Below, piece by piece: positions 25,708 through 35,191 of a DNA stretch of 64,000 nt. Each line of letters begins with the position of its first letter. Position 1 is the stretch's first letter. The position numbers were made by a program, and so were the translations under genes. Source of the stretch: an uncultured Bryobacteraceae bacterium (GTDB lineage: Bacteria > Acidobacteriota > Terriglobia > Bryobacterales > Bryobacteraceae); assembly GCA_938027685.1 (NCBI GenBank), contig CALJAM010000011.1, positions 124,001 through 188,000 on the forward strand, given 5' to 3'. The notes under the pieces were generated by a model, which worked only from the letters and a program-made list of their open reading frames with translations, ran no database searches and was not told the origin of the DNA.

Positions 25708-27786
25708 ATGGTGGGCATGAAGATCCGCGCAACGCTCCCGGTTTTCGCCCTCTTCGCTCTGTTGGCAGGCACGCGGCCCGTCGCTCGCGGCGACGAAGGG
25801 CTCTGGCTGTTCGAAGCCTTCCCCAAGCAGAGGCTGGCGGCGAAGTACGGCTTCCATGTGAGCGATGAGTTTCTCGACCGGCTGCGGCTAGCCTCCCTGC
25901 GCGTGGGCGCTTCGGGGTCCTTCGTTTCCCCGGAGGGCCTCATCTTCACCAACCACCACGTGGCGCTCGACTGCCTGCAGAAGCTGAGCACCAAGGAGCA
26001 CAACTACGTGGTGGAAGGCTTCTGGGCGCCGACTCAGGCCGACGAGAAGCCGTGCCCGGACATGGAGGCCAATCAGCTCGTGCGGATCCAGGACGTCACC
26101 GACAGGGTGAACGGCGCGGTGCGGCCCGGGTCGGTCGAAGCCGAGGCCCTTCGCCAGCGTTTGGCCGAGATCGCCCGCATCGAAAAGGAATGCGCTTCGG
26201 CCACGGGCAACCGCTGCGACGTAGTCAACCTGTACTCGGGCGGACGCTACCACCTTTACGAGTACAAGAAATACACGGACCTGCGCATGGTTTTTGCGCC
26301 GGAAAGCGACATCGGTTTCTTCGGCGGCGACCCCGATAACTTTACCTACCCGCGCTACTGTCTGGATATCGCTTTCCTACGAGCGTATGAAAACGGCAAG
26401 CCGGCGCGCACGCCACACTACCTTTCCTTCAGTCGCGAGGGAGTCAGGGAGGGCGAGTTGATTTTCGTGTCCGGCAACCCCGGTACTACGGGCCGGCTGA
26501 TGACTGTGGCGCAGCTAGAGTTCATGCGTGATCATTACTACCCTTTGATCCACCGGCGGTTGGCCTCGCTGATCCGCGCTCTGGAGAAGTACAGCGCGCA
26601 GAGCCCGGAAAACGAGCGCGTGGCGCACGACAATCTCTTCTCCCAGCAGAACAGTTACAAGGCGTACACGGGATTCCTCGCCGGCCTGCGCGACCCCGGG
26701 ATCATGAACCTCAAGCGGGCGGAGGAGAAGAAGCTGCGGGCGGCTGTGGAAGCCGATCCCGACCGCCGCGCCCGCTTCGGGGGCGCGTGGGAAGCGGTGG
26801 CCGGCGCGTACCAGAAATTCCGTGACTACTACAAGGGTTACTGGCTGCTCGAGTTCAGTCCGCACCGCGGTTCGGACCTGCTGCGCATTGCGCGTGACGT
26901 AATGCGCCTGGCCGAGGAGCGGCAAAAGCCCAACGACCAGCGGCTGCGCGAATACCGCGATTCGGCGCTGCCCAGCCTAGAGCAGCAGCTGTATTCGCCC
27001 GCCCCGGTCACCGACTCCATGGAAATCGCCGTGCTGGCCGACTACTTCGAGTTCCTGCGGGGCGAGTTGGGGGCCGAGGATCCGACGGTGAAGGCGGTTC
27101 TCGCCGGGCGCTCCCCACAGCAGGCCGCGCAGGAATACGTGAGCACGAGCCGCCTGAAAGAGGTCGCCGAACGCAAGCGGCTGGCGGCCGATGCCGAGGC
27201 TGTGCGCCGGTCCGAGGACGGCATGATCCGCCTGGCCCGCTTGCTGGACGGCCCCGCGCGGGAGCTGCGCAGGCGGTACGAGGACGAGGTCGAGGCGGTG
27301 CTTACCTCCGCCGCCGCCAAGATCGCACAGGCGCGCTTCGCGGTTTTCGGTCAGGAGGCTTACCCGGACGCTACTTTCACTCTCCGACTCACGTACGGCG
27401 CTGTGCGCGGCTATAGGGACCAAAAGGGACGCGCGGTCCCCTACGCTACGACCTTCGAGGGTCTTTACAAGCGGGCCACTGGAAAGCCGCCTTACCGGTT
27501 GCCCAAGCGCTGGCTCGAAGCGCGTTCCAAGATCAACTTGAAGACGCCGTTCAATTTCGTGAGCACGGCGGACACGCACGGCGGCAACTCGGGCAGTCCC
27601 ACCGTGAACACGCGCGGCGAAATCGTCGGCATTCTTTTCGACGGCAACATCGAGAGCCTGCCCAACCGCTTCGTGTACACCGAGGAGCGGGCGCGTTCGG
27701 TACATGTCGCCACACAGGCCATTCGGGAGGCGCTGGACAAGGTCTACGGTGCGCAGCGGCTGCTAGCGGAGGCGGGGTTGAAATAG
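25708..27786 (+). CDS. S46 family dipeptidyl-peptidase (DPP7-like)
   Basis: A 692-residue secreted serine exopeptidase that removes N-terminal dipeptides in the periplasm. A signal peptide covers about 1-28. The catalytic triad can be placed at the His-His pair 83/84 (FTNHHV), an Asp in SDIGFFGGDPDNFTYPRY, and Ser628 in GGNSGSP. The residue after FD in LFDGNIES is Gly646; in DPP7 this is Gly (broad hydrophobic specificity) and in DPP11 Arg (Asp/Glu specificity), so I infer a DPP7-like enzyme. Two ATGs, at 25708 and 25717, are possible starts and neither has a clear Shine-Dalgarno. It suggests peptide scavenging. Confidence 0.92.
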   Translation: MVGMKIRATLPVFALFALLAGTRPVARGDEGLWLFEAFPKQRLAAKYGFHVSDEFLDRLRLASLRVGASGSFVSPEGLIFTNHHVALDCLQKLSTKEHNYVVEGFWAPTQADEKPCPDMEANQLVRIQDVTDRVNGAVRPGSVEAEALRQRLAEIARIEKECASATGNRCDVVNLYSGGRYHLYEYKKYTDLRMVFAPESDIGFFGGDPDNFTYPRYCLDIAFLRAYENGKPARTPHYLSFSREGVREGELIFVSGNPGTTGRLMTVAQLEFMRDHYYPLIHRRLASLIRALEKYSAQSPENERVAHDNLFSQQNSYKAYTGFLAGLRDPGIMNLKRAEEKKLRAAVEADPDRRARFGGAWEAVAGAYQKFRDYYKGYWLLEFSPHRGSDLLRIARDVMRLAEERQKPNDQRLREYRDSALPSLEQQLYSPAPVTDSMEIAVLADYFEFLRGELGAEDPTVKAVLAGRSPQQAAQEYVSTSRLKEVAERKRLAADAEAVRRSEDGMIRLARLLDGPARELRRRYEDEVEAVLTSAAAKIAQARFAVFGQEAYPDATFTLRLTYGAVRGYRDQKGRAVPYATTFEGLYKRATGKPPYRLPKRWLEARSKINLKTPFNFVSTADTHGGNSGSPTVNTRGEIVGILFDGNIESLPNRFVYTEERARSVHVATQAIREALDKVYGAQRLLAEAGLK

Positions 27787-27819
27787 GGGAGCCGACGACC
27801 CGCCGGCGCGGACTTACAG

Positions 27820-28029
27820 ATGAGGCTCATGTTGACGTTCATCCTCTGGCTGATCCTGCTGGTGTTGTGCTGGCCGCTGGCGCTGGCAGCACTAATTGTT
27901 TACCCCCTGGTCTGGCTTTTGCTGCTGCCCTTCCGCGTCCTCGGCATCGCGGTGGGCGGGGCGCTCCAGCTCCTTTGGGCCCTAGTGACCCTGCCCGCAC
28001 GCCTGCTGCGCCAAATCGGTCGGGCCTGA
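27820..28029 (+). CDS. Small hydrophobic membrane protein
   Basis: A 69-residue protein made almost entirely of two hydrophobic helices (about residues 3-29 and 32-58). It ends in a basic tail (RLLRQIGRA). The coding call rests on its uniform hydrophobicity, its position between two genes on the same strand and a Leu-rich composition unlike frame shadows. Two ATGs, at 27820 and 27829, are possible. The function is unknown. Confidence 0.6.
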   Translation: MRLMLTFILWLILLVLCWPLALAALIVYPLVWLLLLPFRVLGIAVGGALQLLWALVTLPARLLRQIGRA

Positions 28030-28045
28030 GCCGACGCGCACTTGC

Positions 28046-28051
28046 TAGCAT
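28046..28051 (+). promoter_or_regulatory. -10-like hexamer TAGCAT before the PfkB gene
   Basis: TAGCAT stands 21 nt before the ATG at 28073. No good -35 is seen. It is one of seven sites with this spacing. Confidence 0.3.
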
Positions 28052-28072
28052 AGGGAGCCGGCGAGCGCGAGC

Positions 28073-28957
28073 ATGAGAATTGCAGTCATCGGCGAGATCC
28101 TGTGGGACGTGTTCCCTGACGCGGAGCGGCTTGGCGGCGCCCCTTTCAATCTGGCCGCCCATGCACGGAGGCTGGGACACGAGGTGTACTTGATCAGCGC
28201 GGTGGGCGACGATGAACGGGGACGGGCGGCGCTCGAACGAATGCGGGAGCTGGATCTTCCCGCCCGCTTCGTCCGCACGATCCCCGGCCGGGGTACCGGT
28301 GTAGTTTCGGTCCGACTGGATCCAACCGGGCAGCCCGATTTCACCATCCATCGACCGGCGGCCTACGATTTCGCCTCGCTGGACGAGGCCGACCTGGCCG
28401 AACTGGGTCGCTGGAATCCGGATTGGCTGTGCTTCGGCACGCTGCACTCGATGCACGCAGGCGCACGCGCTTTGACGCGGCGGCTGATCGAGGCGCTGCC
28501 CGGGGCTCGCCGCCTGTACGACGTCAACCTGCGCAGGCAGAACTACACGGCTGAGCTGCTCGGAGAGCTCATGACAGGCGCGACGGCCGTAAAGCTCAAC
28601 GACGGCGAGGCGCTGGAAGTTCAGCGCCTGTTCGGCCGGCCATGCCGGGATCTGGCGGAGTTCGCGGCAGAGTTTGCGGGACAGTACGGTTGGGAGCTCG
28701 TCGCCATCACTCGCGGAGCCCAAGGTTGCGCGCTTTGGCGGCGTGGCGAGTGGGTCGAGGCGCCGGGCTACCGCGTCGAAGTCGTGGACGCAGTGGGGGC
28801 GGGCGACGCCTTCGCGGCGGCACTGCTGCACGGACTGGGCGCAGGCTGGCCGCTGGCGCAGGTGGCGGATTTTGCCAACCGGGTCGGCGCACTGGTAGCG
28901 TCCAAGGCGGGCGCCGTTCCGGATTGGACGCTCGACGAGGCCGTCTCGCTCGGGTAA
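28073..28957 (+). CDS. PfkB-family sugar kinase (fructokinase-like)
   Basis: A 294-residue cytoplasmic ribokinase/PfkB-family kinase. The N-terminal IGEILWDVFPDAERLGGAPFNLAAHARRLG contains the GG sugar-binding motif. SAVGDDERGRAALE follows near residue 43. The C-terminal DAVGAGDAFAAALLHGLG near residue 240 holds the anion hole and catalytic Asp. The N-terminal EILWDVFPD form is typical of fructokinase-like members, but 2-keto-3-deoxygluconate or other sugars are possible. It starts the carbohydrate region; the GH95-like gene begins 16 bp after it, so the two are probably co-transcribed and the kinase may phosphorylate a released sugar (inference). Confidence 0.88.
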   Translation: MRIAVIGEILWDVFPDAERLGGAPFNLAAHARRLGHEVYLISAVGDDERGRAALERMRELDLPARFVRTIPGRGTGVVSVRLDPTGQPDFTIHRPAAYDFASLDEADLAELGRWNPDWLCFGTLHSMHAGARALTRRLIEALPGARRLYDVNLRRQNYTAELLGELMTGATAVKLNDGEALEVQRLFGRPCRDLAEFAAEFAGQYGWELVAITRGAQGCALWRRGEWVEAPGYRVEVVDAVGAGDAFAAALLHGLGAGWPLAQVADFANRVGALVASKAGAVPDWTLDEAVSLG

Positions 28958-28973
28958 TCATGGAGGCATCGCC

Positions 28974-31454
28974 ATGAAGGTCAGCAGGCGAGGGTTTCTC
29001 AGCGCTCCGGCGTTCGTGCTGGCCGGGGGCCATAACATTCCCTTAAACGGGGCTCGCATCGCACGCCGTCATCGCATTCGGCGCCATTTGCCCACGCCCA
29101 ACTTTTTCGAGGGCATGCTGCTCGGCAACGGCGACATCGGCGTCTGCGTCACGGTTCGCCCGGATGCCCTGGGCCTGCATATCGGCAAGGAAGATTCTTG
29201 GGACATCCGGGTCAGCGAGGACCACTACCCGCACGTGCTGCATTTCCGGGATCTGCTGGAGCTGTGGCGACGCGCCGGCGAGGAGGCCAAACGACGCGGC
29301 CGCCCCGACATGCTCTTTCTGGAGCGGAACATCGAGTTCTTTCGCGAGTACACCGACCGCGTGCGCTCCTCCTACGCGAAGCCCTGGCCGAGGCCCTGGC
29401 CGTGCGGGATCGTATGGATCCACTGGGATCCGCGCATGGTGCGGCTGCTGCGGCAGACGCTCGATATTTCCGAGGGTCTGCTCACGGTCGAGCTGGAACA
29501 CGACGATCCGGGCCACTTTCGCCGGAAGGTGCGCGTGTTCTGCCTCGTAAACCAGCACACCGGTCACGTCCTGGTCTATACGCGCGAAGCGGCCCCCTTC
29601 CTCTCGGTCGCCTACTATCCTTACACCGAGCGCGAAGCCCGGCTGCCCGCGCCGGAGTTAAGCGGGCGCTGGAAGCAGGACTTCGCCGAGTTCACCTGTT
29701 TGCAGCGCTTCCCGGCTGTCGCTCCCACCGAGGCCCAGCCGGATCCGCCGCCCTCGGCGGAGGATCGGAGCTTCGCGCTGTGCGCTCGGCTCGCGGGCCG
29801 ATGGCGCTTGGAGCGACCGGCGCTGCCGGCGGGCCAAGCTCAGGTTCTGTGGAGCTCGGCCGAGACTCAGCCTTTCCGCCTGGATGTTGCGCTCTTTACT
29901 TCGCGCGATGTCCCTGACAATGCGGCGCATGCCGCGCGCGAAGCGGAACGGCTGTCGCGCGTACCGGTCGAGGAACTGCGGCGGGCTTCCGCCCAATGGT
30001 GGAGCGATTTCTGGTCGCGTTCGGCGGTCGAGTTCGAAGACCGCGAGCTGGAGCGGATCTGGTATCACAACCAATACTGGCTGGCCTGCTGCCTGCGCGA
30101 AGGAAAAGTCGCTCCCGGTCTGTTCGGCAACTGGACCAGCGGCCGCATCGGCACCGCCTGGCACGGCGATTACCACATGAACTACAACACGCAGCAGGTC
30201 TACTGGGGCGTGTTTTCCTCCAACCACGTCGAGCAGCACCTGCCGTACGTCGAACTATGCGAGAACCTGCTGCCCATCGCGGAGTCCTTTGCGCGGGAGA
30301 AATTCTCCCTGCCGGGCGCGTTCTTCCCGCACTCGGCTTATCCGGTTCCCAGCCGCACCATCGCCTACCCCGTGCCGCCCTGGGGCTACGAAGTCTGTGA
30401 GACGCCGTGGACTGTCCAGAGCTTGTGGTGGCACTATCTGTACACGCTCGATGAGGGCTTTCTGCGCCGCGTCTACCCGCTGCTACGCGCCGCCGCCCGC
30501 TTTCTGGCGGCCTACATGACGAAGGGCGAGGACGGGCATTACCACGTCGTGCCCACGGTTTCCCCGGAAAACTGGGGCTTCACGGTGGACTTCCGGCTCA
30601 ATCGGGATTGCATCATGGATCTTGCGCTCGCCCGCTTTCTTTTCAAGGCGGCGGCCGAGGCGGCGGGGATCCTCGGGCTCGATGCTGACGAGCGCAAGCA
30701 GTGGCTGGCCATCGAAGCCCGCATCGCGCCGTATCCCAAGGCGACGGGCCCATACGGCGAAGTCTGGGTGGACGTGGTGGACGCGCCCGTCGAGTACGTC
30801 TATAACGTGCCCGTCACGTTGGCGCCGGTCTTTCCCGGCGAACAGGTCGGCCTGGACGTCGGACAGGACCAGATGGAGATCGCGCGCCGCACTGCGCGGA
30901 CCGTCCGCCTGGAAGGCGGCAACGATTTGGTGTTCCAGCCGCTCATCCGGGCTAGGCTGGGCATGCTCGATCTGGCGTGGTTCAAGCGCGAGGTGGCTTA
31001 CTGCCAGCTGCCCAACGGCATCGCGCAGGATCGAGTGCGTCAGATCGGCGGGCGTTACCGCGATTCGACCGACTTCGACTTCATGATGCGCATGGGGATC
31101 TGGGTCGAGAATCTTTCGCTGCCCGCGGTCCTGAACGAATGCCTGTTGCAGAGCTACAGCGGGGTGATCCGTCTGTTTCCCAACACGATCAACATGGGGC
31201 CGGCGCGTTTCGCGCGCCTGCGCGCGGTGGGCGCTTTTTTGGTGAGTGCCGCCTGGGACGGCAGCGAGGTCCGCGACGTGGAAATTCACAGCGAGAAGGG
31301 CGCCAGGGCGCGCCTGGTCAATCCCTGGCCGGGCCGCAAGGTCAACGTGGTGCGTGCCCGCGACGGGCAAACCGTGACAGTCCACCAAACGGCAAACCTC
31401 GTCGAATTCCCGACCGGCGCCGGGGAAACCTATCGCCTGAGGCCCGAAAGCTGA
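28974..31454 (+). CDS. Tat-exported GH95-like glycoside hydrolase
   Basis: An 826-residue protein with a twin-arginine signal (KVSRRGFLSAPAFVLAG). It has a three-part layout like GH95 alpha-fucosidases: an N-terminal beta domain (FFEGMLLGNGDIGVCV near residue 44), an (alpha/alpha) barrel and a C-terminal beta domain. The barrel has HGDYHMNYNTQQVYW near residue 400, whose N-x-N matches the GH95 asparagine pair, and TVSPENWGF near residue 527, where the glutamate is a catalytic candidate. The C-terminal part has SGVIRLFPNTINMG and DVEIHSEKGARARL. Similarity to GH95 is recognisable but remote, so it may cleave another alpha-linked sugar. It stands next to sulfatases and a sugar kinase. Confidence 0.75.
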   Translation: MKVSRRGFLSAPAFVLAGGHNIPLNGARIARRHRIRRHLPTPNFFEGMLLGNGDIGVCVTVRPDALGLHIGKEDSWDIRVSEDHYPHVLHFRDLLELWRRAGEEAKRRGRPDMLFLERNIEFFREYTDRVRSSYAKPWPRPWPCGIVWIHWDPRMVRLLRQTLDISEGLLTVELEHDDPGHFRRKVRVFCLVNQHTGHVLVYTREAAPFLSVAYYPYTEREARLPAPELSGRWKQDFAEFTCLQRFPAVAPTEAQPDPPPSAEDRSFALCARLAGRWRLERPALPAGQAQVLWSSAETQPFRLDVALFTSRDVPDNAAHAAREAERLSRVPVEELRRASAQWWSDFWSRSAVEFEDRELERIWYHNQYWLACCLREGKVAPGLFGNWTSGRIGTAWHGDYHMNYNTQQVYWGVFSSNHVEQHLPYVELCENLLPIAESFAREKFSLPGAFFPHSAYPVPSRTIAYPVPPWGYEVCETPWTVQSLWWHYLYTLDEGFLRRVYPLLRAAARFLAAYMTKGEDGHYHVVPTVSPENWGFTVDFRLNRDCIMDLALARFLFKAAAEAAGILGLDADERKQWLAIEARIAPYPKATGPYGEVWVDVVDAPVEYVYNVPVTLAPVFPGEQVGLDVGQDQMEIARRTARTVRLEGGNDLVFQPLIRARLGMLDLAWFKREVAYCQLPNGIAQDRVRQIGGRYRDSTDFDFMMRMGIWVENLSLPAVLNECLLQSYSGVIRLFPNTINMGPARFARLRAVGAFLVSAAWDGSEVRDVEIHSEKGARARLVNPWPGRKVNVVRARDGQTVTVHQTANLVEFPTGAGETYRLRPES

Positions 31455-31731
31455 CAGAGCATCTTGAGTCACAGGGGCGCCGACATGTCCCGCGGCGCCC
31501 TCCGCAGGCTTCGTAGTCTTACTTCGATCGGCGCTTTAGGGCTGGAGGCGAGGAACTCTTTCGGGGTATCGGATCGCGTGGCGACGGGAGGAGATTGCTC
31601 GGATGGCGCCGTCATCGGCGAGCGAAGCACTGAGGCATCCGCTCGGCCGTTGAGAGACAGACCGCCTGTGGCTCGCGAGTGCGAATCGCTGCGAGACGAC
31701 GGGCGAATTTGAATTGCCGCCGGGCCATGCT

Positions 31732-33096
31732 TCAGGAGACCGGATAGTCCGGCGAATCGGTGCGCGCGGCGCGCAAGATCTCTTCCATGCGCCGCAATAG
31801 TTGGGGTTCACCGGCGGCCAGGTTCCGGGTTTCGCCGGGATCGGTTTCGAGGTCGTAGAGTTCCAGCGGCGCCTTCAGGCTCTTGCGCCGCACGGCCTTC
31901 CAGCGGCCCATACGCGCGGCCTGCCAGAACCCCTTGCCGCCGTGGGACTCCCAATAGAGATATTCGGGCTCGCGCGGCCGTCTTCGCCCGAACAGAACCG
32001 GCGCCAAGGAGACGCCGTCGATGCCGCTCGGGGTTTCGGCGCCCGCTAGTTCCGCCGCCAGCGGCAGGAAGTCGACGAAGCTCCAGACCTCCGAGGAGAC
32101 CCGTCCTGCGGGAATGCGGCCCGGCCAGCGCGCAATGGCCGGCACGCGGATGCCGCCTTCGTATAGCTGTCCTTTGTGACCGCGGTATGGGCCGGCGCTG
32201 GAGAAAAACTCGGGCGAGTGGCCGCGAACATTCGCCGGGCCGTTGTCCGAGGTGAACAGCACCAGCGTCTGGCTTTCGATGCCCAGTCGTCGGAGGTGTT
32301 CGAGGATTCGGCCGACGTCGCGATCCAGCGCGCTCACCGCGGCCGCGTAGCCCTTGGCCGGAGCAGGCCAGTCGCGGCCCGCGTAAGGCCCGTAGTCGGG
32401 CACGGGAAATCCGTCTCCGGTGTCGCGGGCCAGCTCGCTGTCGGCGTGCGGCATCGTGTAGGCGAGATAAAGGAAGAAGGTTCGGTCCGCAGCGCGGTCG
32501 AGGAAATCCAGCGCTCGCTCGGTCAGCAGATCCTGTGCGAAGTGTGTGCGTTTTGTCCCCTGATTGCCGTTGAGAATGATTTCGGTCTCGTTGTCCCAAA
32601 TGTGCCGCGGGTAAAACTCGGATGCGTGGTCCTGATTGAGGAACCCGTAGAACTCGTCGAAGCCCTGCCGGGTGGGGACGCCGTGGGTTCCGGCTTCGCC
32701 CAATCCCCATTTGCCGATGACGGCGGTGCGGTAGCCGGCCTGTTTGAGAACTTCGGCCACGGTGATATCGTCGGGGCGGAGGCTGACGCGCCGGCCGCGA
32801 TAGTTGTGATTATCGCGGATGCGCGCATGCCCGGTGTGCAGGCCCGTCATGAGTACGCAGCGCGACGGCGCACAGACGGAGGATCCTGCATAAGCCGCCT
32901 CGAAGCGCACGCCTTCGGCCGCCATTCGGTCCAGGTTGGGCGTAGCGATGAGCTTCTGCCCGTAACAGCCCAGGTCTGCGATGCCAAGGTCGTCGGCCAG
33001 AATTAGCACGATATTGGGGCGCGGCGCCGCGGCCGGAACCACGACAGGAGCCGTGAGGGCTCGGAGAAATTCGCGACGGCTCCAATCTGTGCTCAT
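31732..33096 (-). CDS. Exported type I sulfatase (A)
   Basis: A 454-residue arylsulfatase-family enzyme. The open frame extends to 33333, but that part is an antisense shadow of the next sulfatase. The true start is the ATG at 33096, which overlaps the stop of the upstream gene as ATGA. It has a Tat-like leader (WSRREFLRALTAPVVVPAAA), ILADDLG with metal ligands near residue 33, and the formylglycine motif Cys75-Ala-Pro-Ser-Arg, followed by TGLHTGHARIRDN. TSDNGP supplies further metal ligands. Translational coupling to sulfatase B suggests joint action on one sulfated polymer. A maturase (FGE or anSME) is not visible here. Confidence 0.92.
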   Translation of the reverse strand: MSTDWSRREFLRALTAPVVVPAAAPRPNIVLILADDLGIADLGCYGQKLIATPNLDRMAAEGVRFEAAYAGSSVCAPSRCVLMTGLHTGHARIRDNHNYRGRRVSLRPDDITVAEVLKQAGYRTAVIGKWGLGEAGTHGVPTRQGFDEFYGFLNQDHASEFYPRHIWDNETEIILNGNQGTKRTHFAQDLLTERALDFLDRAADRTFFLYLAYTMPHADSELARDTGDGFPVPDYGPYAGRDWPAPAKGYAAAVSALDRDVGRILEHLRRLGIESQTLVLFTSDNGPANVRGHSPEFFSSAGPYRGHKGQLYEGGIRVPAIARWPGRIPAGRVSSEVWSFVDFLPLAAELAGAETPSGIDGVSLAPVLFGRRRPREPEYLYWESHGGKGFWQAARMGRWKAVRRKSLKAPLELYDLETDPGETRNLAAGEPQLLRRMEEILRAARTDSPDYPVS

Positions 33097-34601
33097 GCGA
33101 TCGAACCCTCCAGCGAAAGGGTGTCCTTTTGGCGGCGCTGCCACTCCTCGAGCTTGCGCCAGAGGCGCCGCACCTGGTCGCGATGGGCGGGTTGGTAAAA
33201 GAGGTTGTGCATCTCCAGCGGATCGCGGCGGCGGTCGAACAGCATCGAGTTGTCGTTCTGGTAGAGCGCGAGCTTCCAACCGTCGGGCGAGATCACGGTG
33301 CGGGCGTGCGGGCCGCCTTCGGTGTCGGTCCACTCCACGAAGACGTGGTCTTCGCGCCGCTTGCGGCCTTCGAGTAGCGCCAGCCAGCTCTCGCCGGGCA
33401 GTTCGGGACGGCTTTTGGCGCCCATCAACTCCAGGAGCGTGGGAACCAGGTCGATGTGGCTGACCGGCGCCGGCACGCTGATCCGGCGACTTTGCCGGAA
33501 CGGGATCCGCAGCAACATAGGTACGTGCATGGCCTCCTCGTACATGACGCCTTTCTGGAACAACGAGTGCGCGCCCGCCATTTCGCCATGGTCCGAAGTG
33601 AACACGATGACGGTGTTATCGGTTTGACCGGTGGCCTCGAGCGTCCAGAGGATGCGCCCCACCGCCTGATCCACCTGGCTGCAGAGGCCCGCGTAGTTGC
33701 GATTGAGTCGCTCCAGCGCTTCGCGCCAGCGGCCCTCCGGATCGGTGGCGCTGAGCTTGACCTCCGGCCAGTCGATGCGGGTGGGGACCATGTTGCGGGC
33801 TCGGGCGCGCAGCGTATCGTAGTGCCGCGGTTCGCGATCCACGCCCAGGCCCGGGAAGTTGGCCGGGAGGGGCGCCTCGGCGGACGAGTGGAGCTCGTCG
33901 AAGGGACCGAAGTAGGGCGGATGGGGCTCGAGGAAGTTCACATACAGGATCCAGGGCTCGCGCCGATGGGCATAAAGGAACTTGCAGGCCTCCTGCGCCA
34001 GGAAGGCCGATTTGCAATGCTCCGGCGGACGCCGGGCGGCGAAGTTGCGTGAAAAGGTGTTGTTCTCTCCGTCCGGTTTGTAGCCCAGACGTTCCAGGAA
34101 ATAGTGGTAGCTGGAACGCGTCTTGCGATCGCGTCCCTGCGAATAGTATTCGATGTAGTTGTCTTCGATCGAGATCCACTGCTCGAAGCCGTGTTGCGCG
34201 AAAACCTCGTCGCCGAGATGCCACTTGCCCATGTAGGCAGTGCGGTAGTCGGGATCGGCGATCAATTCGGGCAGGGTCTTGGTCTCGGGCCGAAGAGGGA
34301 TGTTGTTGCCGACGCAGCCGTTCTGATGTGGCCAGAGCCCGGTCATGACCGTGGATCGGGAAGGAGTGCACACCGGCTGGGTGACGTAGCAGCGCTCGAA
34401 AACGATGCTCTCGGAGGCCAGTCGATTGAGGACCGGCACTCGGAACCGACGGTTGCCGTAGACGGCGAGCGTGTCGGCACGCTGCTGGTCGGTCCACAGG
34501 AACAGAAGGTTGGGTTTCTCGCCGGCGCGCCGCTGGGCGCGCAGGACGGCAGGAGCCGCCAGCGGGGCCGAGGCGGCGCGTAACAGGTCGCGGCGGGTCA
34601 T
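33093..34601 (-). CDS. Exported type I sulfatase (B)
   Basis: A 502-residue sulfatase. The start at 34601 is supported by GGAGGA 9-10 nt upstream and by the Tat signal MTRRDLLRAASAPLAAPAVL. Metal-binding WTDQQRADTLAVYG lies near residue 36, the formylglycine motif Cys78-Thr-Pro-Ser-Arg is followed by STVMTGLWPHQNG, and TSDHGEMAGAH lies in the C-terminal half. The sequence between (YMGKWHLGD) carries the conserved lysine and histidine. It is the first gene of a two-sulfatase operon. The two sulfatases differ strongly, so they probably hit different sulfate positions (inference). Confidence 0.92.
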   Translation of the reverse strand: MTRRDLLRAASAPLAAPAVLRAQRRAGEKPNLLFLWTDQQRADTLAVYGNRRFRVPVLNRLASESIVFERCYVTQPVCTPSRSTVMTGLWPHQNGCVGNNIPLRPETKTLPELIADPDYRTAYMGKWHLGDEVFAQHGFEQWISIEDNYIEYYSQGRDRKTRSSYHYFLERLGYKPDGENNTFSRNFAARRPPEHCKSAFLAQEACKFLYAHRREPWILYVNFLEPHPPYFGPFDELHSSAEAPLPANFPGLGVDREPRHYDTLRARARNMVPTRIDWPEVKLSATDPEGRWREALERLNRNYAGLCSQVDQAVGRILWTLEATGQTDNTVIVFTSDHGEMAGAHSLFQKGVMYEEAMHVPMLLRIPFRQSRRISVPAPVSHIDLVPTLLELMGAKSRPELPGESWLALLEGRKRREDHVFVEWTDTEGGPHARTVISPDGWKLALYQNDNSMLFDRRRDPLEMHNLFYQPAHRDQVRRLWRKLEEWQRRQKDTLSLEGSIA

Positions 34602-34635
34602 GGGAAGCGATTCCTCCAGTAAGCCTGCGTTGGGA

Positions 34636-34971
34636 TCAAAAACTGAGCCTGGCATTCAATGGGACGGTACGGGCATTGGCCGCGGTGAGGCGGCCGAAGT
34701 TGCCGCGCGCTATCTCGGTCGCCAGGGTAATGAAGTTGGTGTGGTTGAAGGCGTTGAACAGATCGCCGCGGAGCTGTAGGCGCCGGCGTTCGCCCAAGCG
34801 CAGGTTCTTGGACAGCGCCAGATCGGCGTTCCATTGCCCGTGCAGGCGAAGCCTGTTGCGCCCCACGGTTCCGGGGCGCGCGGTGGCGCCGCCGGCCCGT
34901 AGCACTCGGACGCGGACAAAGGTGCAAGGATCGAACCGGCGCGCGGCGATAGGTATTTGACCCGAAGGAAG
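34636..34971 (-). pseudogene. C-terminal remnant of an Oar-like TonB-dependent receptor
   Basis: The minus-strand frame ending in a TGA at 34636 encodes NADLALSKNLRLGERRRLQL, GDLFNAFNHTNFITLAT, NFGRLTAANARTVPLNARLSF. This is the typical last beta strands of the carboxypeptidase-regulatory-domain/Oar-type outer-membrane receptors that abound in Acidobacteria, ending in the C-terminal Phe. The frame is closed by an in-frame TAA at 34972-34974. Only about 110 of an expected 1000 residues remain, and the gene at 35192 (plus strand) occupies the place of the rest. It is therefore a decayed fragment upstream of the sulfatase operon, probably a former glycan receptor. Confidence 0.7.
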
Positions 34972-35165
34972 TTAGGGGGGCGATGGGCGCGGAGAGGCTT
35001 CCCGCGCCGCTCGGAGCTTGGGTGATGGCGATCGAGAGAGCGCTTGAGCCGAGCGCCAGTGTGCGCACCTTTACAGCTCCAGCCCCGCAGGGCGTTTCCG
35101 GCGCCCGCTCGAAAAGCCCGCAGTGGCCGCCTTTCTTTGAGCGAGGCGCTACCGCAGAAAGGCAG

Positions 35166-35171
35166 TATAAT
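35166..35171 (+). promoter_or_regulatory. -10 hexamer TATAAT before the fusion lipoprotein gene
   Basis: A perfect TATAAT 20 nt before the ATG at 35192. The nearest TTGAGC (35137-35142) is 23 bp upstream, too far for a standard spacer. No Shine-Dalgarno precedes the ATG. Confidence 0.5.
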
Positions 35172-35191
35172 CAACTTCCGAACTCTAGTCA

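Noticed and set aside
31464-31712. 82-codon open frame between the GH95-like gene and sulfatase A
   Set aside because: No signal, domain, Shine-Dalgarno or composition bias supports coding; the 277-bp gap looks non-coding.
33097-33333. N-terminal extension of sulfatase A
   Set aside because: The 79 residues are the antisense-frame translation of the end of sulfatase B. The ATG at 33096, with ATGA coupling and a signal peptide, is the real start.
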